Below, piece by piece: positions 58,501 to 64,000 of a DNA stretch of 64,000 nt (position 1 is the first letter of the stretch; every line of letters begins with the position of its first letter). The stretch covers positions 1,240,001 to 1,304,000 of the forward strand of contig NZ_OY781939.1 in NCBI RefSeq assembly GCF_963677315.1. Direction: 5' to 3'. Below the pieces are notes generated by a model. The model made no database searches. It was not told the DNA's origin and saw nothing but the letters and a program-made list of their open reading frames with translations. Origin of the DNA: an uncultured Sphaerochaeta sp. (GTDB taxonomy: Bacteria; Spirochaetota; Spirochaetia; Sphaerochaetales; Sphaerochaetaceae). A program made the translations under genes and the position numbers.

Positions 58501-59459
58501 TTCACTTGCTCCCAATAGGCTTTTTGATCAAATGTAGAAAGAAACTGCTGCACTTCATCATTGGTGGGCATCGCAGGGGCAGTACCTACCTTGGTAACGG
58601 AGAGAGATGCTACGGCAGTGGCAAAATAGATTGCCTGCCGTAGATCATTCCCCTTGCTGAGGGCTGTAGCCAATCCACCGTTGAATGCATCCCCTGCACC
58701 GGTGGTATCCACCACCTTCACTTCCATGGTGGGGAACATCAGAGTTTCCTGTTCAGCAGTGAGCAGGAAACACCCCATCTTACCCATGGTAATGATGACA
58801 TCCTTGACCCCTTTTGCTTGCAGGGCCAAGGCCGCCTTATGAGCACTCTCACGGTCTACAACATCAATGCCAGTCAGGCAGGATGCCTCAGTCTCATTGG
58901 GAGTTACCAAGTCAAACATGCCGATAAACGAGTCTTCTAGTGGTTCAACTGGTGCTGGAGCAGGGTTCAGTAAAGCAATTCCACCTGAGGCATGCACGCG
59001 CTCTACGGCAGGGGGAAGAATATCAAGGTTAGTCTCAAGCTGTGCCACCAGGACATTGGTATCATCCAAGATTGAATCGATGGATCGAATCTCCTCCTGG
59101 CTAATGGCACCACAAGCTCCAGGAACAACCGTGATGCTGTTCTGGGAGGTATGTTCATCAACCATGATCAAGGCAATGCCCGTTGCCAACTCAGGATCCT
59201 CAAACACATATCGGCTATCCATCTGTTCACCAGCATAAAAATCCTTGGCAACCTTGCCAAAAACATCGTTTCCCACTTTTGTGACCAGCACCACATCCCC
59301 ACCCGAGCGGTGGGCAGCTACTGCCTGATTTGACCCTTTCCCCCCAGGCCCCATCTTGAAAATGCTTCCCTTTACCGTCTCTCCCTGTACCGGGATATGA
59401 GGGGACCGTGCCATAAGATCAACTACAAAACTACCAATTACCGTCACACGTTCTGCCAT
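58497..59459 (-). CDS. rbsK: ribokinase-like PfkB kinase
   Basis: A 320-residue PfkB-family kinase very like ribokinase. It has the substrate motif KMGPGGKGSNQAVAAHRSGG near residue 38, TPNETEASCLTG in the middle, and DTTGAGDAFNGG with the catalytic aspartate near residue 255. It phosphorylates ribose or a related pentose at C5 in the cytoplasm. It lies 3 bases after the aldo/keto reductase gene and overlaps the cupin gene. With ribose-type transporter genes upstream, a pentose substrate is likely. Confidence 0.87.
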   Translation of the reverse strand: MAERVTVIGSFVVDLMARSPHIPVQGETVKGSIFKMGPGGKGSNQAVAAHRSGGDVVLVTKVGNDVFGKVAKDFYAGEQMDSRYVFEDPELATGIALIMVDEHTSQNSITVVPGACGAISQEEIRSIDSILDDTNVLVAQLETNLDILPPAVERVHASGGIALLNPAPAPVEPLEDSFIGMFDLVTPNETEASCLTGIDVVDRESAHKAALALQAKGVKDVIITMGKMGCFLLTAEQETLMFPTMEVKVVDTTGAGDAFNGGLATALSKGNDLRQAIYFATAVASLSVTKVGTAPAMPTNDEVQQFLSTFDQKAYWEQVK

Positions 59460-59462
59460 GTG

Positions 59463-60464
59463 CTACTCCCTTGTATATCGCTCGATAAAGCTGTAAGGCG
59501 ATGGTTTTCCAATGGAACTGACTTCGTTCAGCCGTTTCATCTGATCATCACTCAATGACCAGGACAGTGAATCAAGATTCTCCTTGAGCTGGCTGACAGT
59601 CCTAGCTCCTATGAGAGGAATGATACCTGCTGGGTTCTGTCTCACCCAGTTGATACTTACCTGTGAAACACTGTGCCCTACTTCCTCAGCAATCTCATGC
59701 AAGACATCTATAATGTCATAGGCTTGGTCACTTCCCCGTTGTTCAGCTTGGTCATCCCACCGGTCCTTCCTGCCTGCACGACTATTTTTGGGGATATCCT
59801 TTCCTCTTCGGTATTTTCCACTGAGCCAACCTCCTGCCAAGGGGGACCAGGCAAGCATGCCCACACCTTCTCTCTTGCACAGCGGAATGAGTTCCCACTC
59901 AGGACTTCGCACAAGGAGGCTGTACTCCAACTGAAGGCTGACAAAAGCTTCCTTGTTGGTATAACGGGCGATCATAAGGTTTTTCATTAGATCTGATGGG
60001 GTGTAGTTGGAGGCACCAAGATACCGTACCTTTCCTGCTGATATGAGATCATCCAGCGTTCTTAAGGTCTCCTCGAAGGGGGTCCTTTTATCAAAACAAT
60101 GGATCTGCAGCAAATCAATATATTCGGTATTAAGGCGTTTAAGGCTAGACTCCACACTGTGCAGGATGTGTTTTCGGCTTGCCCCGGTATTATTGACATC
60201 CTCACCCGTTGGGAAGAACACCTTAGTACCTACGATTAAATCATCCCTCCGGGAACCGATATCCTTGATCCAGGAACCCAGGATCCTCTCCGAATCTCCA
60301 TTGTTGTAGGAGTCAGCAGTATCAAGGTAATTCCCCCCTGCTTGGGTGTACTCCTCGAGCAGGCCCTTTGACTCCTTCTCATCAATATTCCAACCAAAGG
60401 TCTGCGTACCGAAAGCAATGGCACTCATACGCAACCCTGTATTTCCAAAATAGCGATACTCCAT
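59463..60464 (-). CDS. aldo/keto reductase
   Basis: A 333-residue (alpha/beta)8-barrel oxidoreductase. The catalytic tetrad is visible: Asp and Tyr in DTADSYNNGDSE, Lys in VGTKVFF and His in LLQIHCFD; the C-terminal SQVSINWVRQNPAGIIPLIGART forms part of the NADPH site. It resembles the YajO/PhdF-like group acting on sugars and aldehydes. It is two bases after the unknown gene at 60467 and 3 before ribokinase. Confidence 0.87.
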   Translation of the reverse strand: MEYRYFGNTGLRMSAIAFGTQTFGWNIDEKESKGLLEEYTQAGGNYLDTADSYNNGDSERILGSWIKDIGSRRDDLIVGTKVFFPTGEDVNNTGASRKHILHSVESSLKRLNTEYIDLLQIHCFDKRTPFEETLRTLDDLISAGKVRYLGASNYTPSDLMKNLMIARYTNKEAFVSLQLEYSLLVRSPEWELIPLCKREGVGMLAWSPLAGGWLSGKYRRGKDIPKNSRAGRKDRWDDQAEQRGSDQAYDIIDVLHEIAEEVGHSVSQVSINWVRQNPAGIIPLIGARTVSQLKENLDSLSWSLSDDQMKRLNEVSSIGKPSPYSFIERYTRE

Positions 60465-60466
60465 TC

Positions 60467-60856
60467 CTACCTCCGCAACAACAAGGAGCGCATATCCTCA
60501 TCCTCTACTACGTACCAATTCCGTGAGAAGCATTGGGGAGGATGGATGTCATCAGAATCTGGAGCTGAAAAGATCTCATGATACATATGAGGCTTCCAGA
60601 GAGAGAGGATATGGTGGTGGATTTCTCCTGCATGAGCGTACCACTCTTCCCAGAAGAGATGATCTTGGTCCTCCTTCTCAGGAATTGCATTCACTACCAG
60701 ATATCCATGGTTCTCTTTCACGATCCATGTATGTTTTCGGTACGGATTATCCTTCAGTTCATCGATACCAGGGAAAATATCTTCCATTTTGAAGCCAAAA
60801 CGCTTCATGGTCTCAGCAACCTCAGCATGTTGTAATTGTGACAGTAGCCCACTCAT
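60467..60856 (-). CDS. unknown protein in sugar operon
   Basis: A 129-residue soluble protein that I do not recognise. It is rich in histidine, tryptophan and acidic residues (EEWYAHAGEIHHHILSLWKPHMYHEIF), which could form a metal site, and has no signal peptide or membrane segment. AAAGGAG precedes the ATG. It sits 2 bases after a kinase gene and 2 before the aldo/keto reductase gene, so it is a full member of the operon. A sugar-binding, mutarotase or isomerase role would be a guess. Confidence 0.65.
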   Translation of the reverse strand: MSGLLSQLQHAEVAETMKRFGFKMEDIFPGIDELKDNPYRKHTWIVKENHGYLVVNAIPEKEDQDHLFWEEWYAHAGEIHHHILSLWKPHMYHEIFSAPDSDDIHPPQCFSRNWYVVEDEDMRSLLLRR

Positions 60857-60858
60857 AC

Positions 60859-62397
60859 TCAACTCTCCTTTGTATTGGTAAACTGGTCGAGGTTCTGGTA
60901 GAAATCGACCAAGCTTGTATATGCTTGTTCGTAGAGGGGAAGATAGCGATCATAAAACTCCACATTTGCTTCGTTTGGAAGAATACGTCTTTCATAATGA
61001 AGCAGGTCCTTCACCACATCAGCACTCTCATACATCCCGATACCCAAGCCCCCGATAACTGCAGCGCCAAAGTTCTTGCTGTCCTTGAGATGGTTATGGG
61101 AAACAACAGGAATATTGAAAGCATCGGCAATAATATGCTTGTTGATATCACTATTCGCTTGGCCCCCGATCACCACCAGTTCCGTGGCTTTGTTGATTGG
61201 TTTGAGCGCTTCCCAGATTATCTTCAAATTCATTGCCACTCCCTCGTAACATGCGCGGAACATATCCGAGCGACGGGTATTTCGTTTCAATCCAATGAAG
61301 GCTCCTCGAGCCTGGGGATTCCAGTAGGGACTCCGTTCACCCATAAGATAAGGTAGGAACAACAATCCATTTGCTCCAGGAGGTGATTGGGTGACCAACA
61401 TTTCAATCAGATGCTGAGGATAGCTGCGTTGGAGTTCCGATTGGGTAACCTCTTCCCTTGCCAACTCATCCTTCAACCAATCCAGGGAAGCACCAGCAGC
61501 CTGCATGGTACCGCAAGGGGCGATCTGGTCAGGTTGGATAAATGACCAATTGAAGGTCCTCATCGTTGGCTCCCAATACGGGGTTGGCTTGACCATTCCA
61601 ATCCATGCTGATGATCCAAAATAGAGATAGGCATCATCCTCCGTGGTGCAGCCACCTCCCAAGGAGGCACAAATGCCATCCCCTGCTCCAATGACAACAG
61701 GCGTCCCTGGAAGCAACCCTGTAGCAACGGATGCATCCATCGTTACGTAGCCGGCAATCTGGGTAGAAGGAATTGCCTCTGGGAGTATCTTTGGATTGAG
61801 ACCAATTATGCTTGTCAGGGTACGAGACCACTGCCGCTTGGTAAGATTGAAGAGGTTTGTTCCTGATGCATCGGAGTAGTCTGTTACAATCTCTCCGGTG
61901 AGCTTGAAAACAATGTAGTCCTTCGCCTGGACAACCTTGGAAGTCTTTGCGAAGGCTTCTGGACGATTATGCATGATCCAAAGCAGTTTACTGAGCGTAT
62001 ATGATGCACTGATCTTATGCCCAGTTATATGGAAGAAGAGTTTTTCATCAATCTGACTGAGCAGTTGTTTTGACTCTTTATCGGAGCGCATATCCGCCCA
62101 GATGATCGCATTGCCAATAGGATCCCCGGCCTTGTCGAGGCAGAGACAACCCATCATCTGGCCACTGAAGGTAACCACGGCGATTGACTTCTCGTTGATA
62201 CCCCGCATCACCTTCTTTGTGGACTCACAAACGGCACGCCACCAATCGCCAGGGTCCTGTTCAACTTTGTTACCCTCTCGATAGATCACCCGATAGAGGG
62301 AAAGCCAGGAGCTTATGATATTTCCTTTTTCATCATACACTACCGCTTTATCTCCGGTTGTCCCCAGATTATGCGATAGGATGAGTCTGTCATACAT
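60859..62397 (-). CDS. FGGY-family kinase, second paralogue, Asp-to-Asn in phosphate loop
   Basis: A 512-residue xylulokinase-like FGGY kinase and a clear paralogue of the gene just upstream (shared FSGQMMGC, ITGH-x2-SASY, AKDY, YSDASGTN, LFLPYLMGERSPYWNP). The first phosphate-binding loop reads SHNLGTTGDKA, with Asn at residue 10 where its paralogue and most of the family have Asp. The presumed catalytic aspartate in VIGAGDG is kept. It could be a kinase with altered nucleotide handling, or a partner subunit. The ATG at 62397 follows AAAGGGG. Confidence 0.82.
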   Translation of the reverse strand: MYDRLILSHNLGTTGDKAVVYDEKGNIISSWLSLYRVIYREGNKVEQDPGDWWRAVCESTKKVMRGINEKSIAVVTFSGQMMGCLCLDKAGDPIGNAIIWADMRSDKESKQLLSQIDEKLFFHITGHKISASYTLSKLLWIMHNRPEAFAKTSKVVQAKDYIVFKLTGEIVTDYSDASGTNLFNLTKRQWSRTLTSIIGLNPKILPEAIPSTQIAGYVTMDASVATGLLPGTPVVIGAGDGICASLGGGCTTEDDAYLYFGSSAWIGMVKPTPYWEPTMRTFNWSFIQPDQIAPCGTMQAAGASLDWLKDELAREEVTQSELQRSYPQHLIEMLVTQSPPGANGLLFLPYLMGERSPYWNPQARGAFIGLKRNTRRSDMFRACYEGVAMNLKIIWEALKPINKATELVVIGGQANSDINKHIIADAFNIPVVSHNHLKDSKNFGAAVIGGLGIGMYESADVVKDLLHYERRILPNEANVEFYDRYLPLYEQAYTSLVDFYQNLDQFTNTKES

Positions 62398-62420
62398 CGT
62401 TTGCCCCTTTCTCCCTTCCA

Positions 62421-63905
62421 TTACCGATTGAACCAAGGCTCAAGACTGCGATACAGGTCAGCGAATTGTCCTGTCAACTCTTCATAGAATGCTGTGTTTT
62501 CCTTATTTGGCTGCACAACTTCCTTAATAGGGTTCATAACCTCAATCATGGAAAAGTCTTCATAAAGGCCACACCCCACTCCGCCCAGCAAGGCCGCTCC
62601 CATGCTTGTTGCCTCAGTAAGGAACTGGGGTACAACAATCTCACAACCAAAGACATCTGAGAGGACCTGTCTAAGGAAGGTATTCAAGGCACCTCCGCCT
62701 ATGAACATCACCCGACGGTCAGGAATCTCGGAGAGCATGCCTGCAAAGTTGAGCTTCTGATTCATTGCCACACCTTCAAGCAGTGCTCGACAGTGATCAG
62801 GGAATGTTGTGGAGATATCCATACCCACAAATGCACCTTTTGCCTTGGTATTCCACCAAGGGGACCGTTCCCCGAGGAGGTAGGGCAAGAAGGTAAGTCC
62901 ATTTGCCCCTGGAACAGATCCCTGAGCAAGGTCATTGATGCTATCCAGTGTCTTTCCCTTGTCATTGCCAAGGTAGGTCTTTGCAAACCAGGACAGTGAT
63001 CCACCTGCTGTCTGCATCGTTGCACAAGGTTGGTACAATCCAGCTACTGGATGAGCCCAGGTAAAACCAATCTTTTCTGGATCAGAGAGAGGTTGTTTGC
63101 TGGCAATTGATACCCATGAGGAAGACCCCATGTACATATAGGGTTTTCCAAACGATACAGATCCAGCACCAAGGCTTGCACAACCACCATCTCCAGCCCC
63201 AACTATGACAGCCGTTCCCTCTGGAATTCCTGTCTCCTCACTTGCCCTTCTATGAACCTCTCCAATCTTCGTCGAGGAGGGATAGGCTTTTGGAAACAAG
63301 GAAGCAGGAACTCCCATTGCATCTAGGATTACCTGTGACCAATCCAGGGAAGCAAGATCAAATGCATTGGTTCCCGAAGCATCGTTGTAATCGGTGGCAT
63401 ACTCTCCGGTAAGCAAAAAATTCATATAGTCTTTTGCCTGGAGTACCTTGTAAGTTTTCTCATACACTTCAGGACGATGCTTCTTGATCCATAGGAGCTT
63501 GGTCAGGGAGTAAGACGCACTGGGCCGATGCCCGGTTATCTGATAAATCCGGTCAAAACCAAGCGCTTGGATAAACTCCTGCTCCTCTTCCGTACTCCTC
63601 TGGTCGCAATACAACAAGGCATTGTGCAGCGGTTTTCCTTCTCTATCCACAGGCAGACAACCCATCATCTGCCCGCTGAAGGAGACTGCTACGACATCCT
63701 TGGGGTTGATGGTTGAGAGCACTTCCCTGGAAGAAGAGCATACAGCATTCCACCAGATGGAAGGGTCTTGCTCAGCCCAATTGGAGTTGAACACCTCCAT
63801 ATTGTAGGGTGTCACCCTACTCTCTACCAATGCTCCTTGCTCATCAAACAGTGTTGCTTTATTGCCTGATGTCCCCAAGTCATGTGCCAAGACATATCGC
63901 TTCAT
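62421..63905 (-). CDS. FGGY-family kinase, first paralogue (xylulokinase-like)
   Basis: A 494-residue sugar kinase with all family landmarks: phosphate loop AHDLGTSGNKA (Asp9), FSGQMMGCL, TGHRPSASYSLTK, AGDGGCASLG with the presumed catalytic aspartate, and LPYLLGERSPWWN near the C-terminal adenosine site. It phosphorylates a pentulose or related sugar. It is 12 bases after the permease gene and 23 before the second kinase. AAGGGGA precedes the ATG at 63905. Substrate not determinable. Confidence 0.87.
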   Translation of the reverse strand: MKRYVLAHDLGTSGNKATLFDEQGALVESRVTPYNMEVFNSNWAEQDPSIWWNAVCSSSREVLSTINPKDVVAVSFSGQMMGCLPVDREGKPLHNALLYCDQRSTEEEQEFIQALGFDRIYQITGHRPSASYSLTKLLWIKKHRPEVYEKTYKVLQAKDYMNFLLTGEYATDYNDASGTNAFDLASLDWSQVILDAMGVPASLFPKAYPSSTKIGEVHRRASEETGIPEGTAVIVGAGDGGCASLGAGSVSFGKPYMYMGSSSWVSIASKQPLSDPEKIGFTWAHPVAGLYQPCATMQTAGGSLSWFAKTYLGNDKGKTLDSINDLAQGSVPGANGLTFLPYLLGERSPWWNTKAKGAFVGMDISTTFPDHCRALLEGVAMNQKLNFAGMLSEIPDRRVMFIGGGALNTFLRQVLSDVFGCEIVVPQFLTEATSMGAALLGGVGCGLYEDFSMIEVMNPIKEVVQPNKENTAFYEELTGQFADLYRSLEPWFNR

Positions 63906-63917
63906 TACCGTCCCCTT

Positions 63918-64000
63918 TTAGTTCTTTGTGGTCTTTCTGATCTGGTCGTACCAAACAGAAGCTACGATCAGGACACCAACGATGATCTGCAGGATGAAAG
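63918..64000 (-). CDS. ribose-type ABC transporter permease, C-terminal end only
   Basis: Only the last 27 codons lie in the window; the gene continues beyond 64000. The translated end, FILQIIVGVLIVASVWYDQIRK and four more residues, matches the last membrane helix and tail of RbsC-type permeases. It is 12 bases before the first FGGY kinase, showing that the kinase/ribokinase operon belongs to a ribose-type importer. Confidence 0.7.
   Translation of the reverse strand, partial: FILQIIVGVLIVASVWYDQIRKTTKN

Noticed and set aside
1..64000. tRNA, rRNA, CRISPR arrays, insertion sequences, phage genes or attachment sites
   Set aside because: Reading the gaps between genes showed no such structures. 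Nearly all gaps are short and explained by promoters and hairpins. A covariance-model scan (tRNA, Rfam) would be decisive and was not possible.

Overview
The window looks like part of the chromosome of a free-living, fermentative spirochaete, most likely Sphaerochaeta or a close relative. This is inference. It rests on three solute-binding proteins with the FA-x-G-(S/T)-(S/K)-E type signal peptide end, the very high density of sugar-transport and sugar-oxidation operons, and clear sigma-70 promoters (TTGACA / TATACT). I saw no rRNA, tRNA, CRISPR array, insertion sequence or prophage gene.

Layout. (1) 1-15.1 kb: end of an esterase, dCMP deaminase and a PfkB kinase; then a purine-nucleoside ABC transporter (BMP-type binding protein, ATPase, two permeases), a one-chain molybdenum hydroxylase, an amidohydrolase and an exported NUP-family protein, interrupted by a DUF4143-type ATPase and an AraC-type regulator. 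Together these suggest nucleoside uptake and purine breakdown. (2) 15.4-21 kb: single genes for a nitronate monooxygenase-like flavoprotein, an FMN-binding split-barrel protein, a ChrA transporter, an iron alcohol dehydrogenase, a KdgF-like cupin and a TIM-barrel epimerase homologue that has lost two catalytic glutamates. (3) 22-36.7 kb: one A/T-rich, tightly packed operon of 13 genes. It interleaves all subunits of a thiamine-type dehydrogenase complex (E1 alpha, E1 beta, E2, E3) with a butanediol-dehydrogenase-like enzyme, an SDR, an SMP-30 lactonase, a ribose-type ABC transporter with a fused ATPase-permease, an apionate oxidoisomerase-like enzyme, a 3-oxo-isoapionate decarboxylase-like TIM barrel and a GntR regulator. 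It encodes no sugar kinase. I propose a non-phosphorylative route in which a branched sugar acid is converted to a hydroxyketone that the acetoin-type complex cleaves. This is the main candidate for an undescribed system.

(4) 36.8-46.5 kb: an exported acetolactate decarboxylase; a MalEFG-type sugar transporter without its own ATPase; and, divergently, an operon of an RpiR regulator, 6-phosphogluconate dehydrogenase, a ketodeoxygluconate-kinase-like enzyme, a zinc alcohol dehydrogenase and a Gfo/Idh/MocA oxidoreductase. Two identical operator-like boxes lie between them. (5) 46.6-54.1 kb: an operon of unknown substrate with a shikimate-dehydrogenase-like enzyme, a cupin-type phosphoglucose isomerase, a UlaG-like hydrolase, a GntR/UTRA regulator, a DeoC-like protein lacking the Schiff-base lysine, a true DeoC, an AcoR/DhaR-type activator with GAFTSA in place of GAFTGA, and a G/C-rich KDPG aldolase with an extra C-terminal domain.

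(6) 54.1-64 kb, mostly minus strand: a 2-hydroxyacid dehydrogenase and FGGY kinase pair, a divergent FucU mutarotase, and a second ribose-type sugar operon. That operon holds a permease end, two paralogous FGGY kinases, an unknown protein, an aldo/keto reductase, ribokinase, a cupin and a zinc alcohol dehydrogenase.
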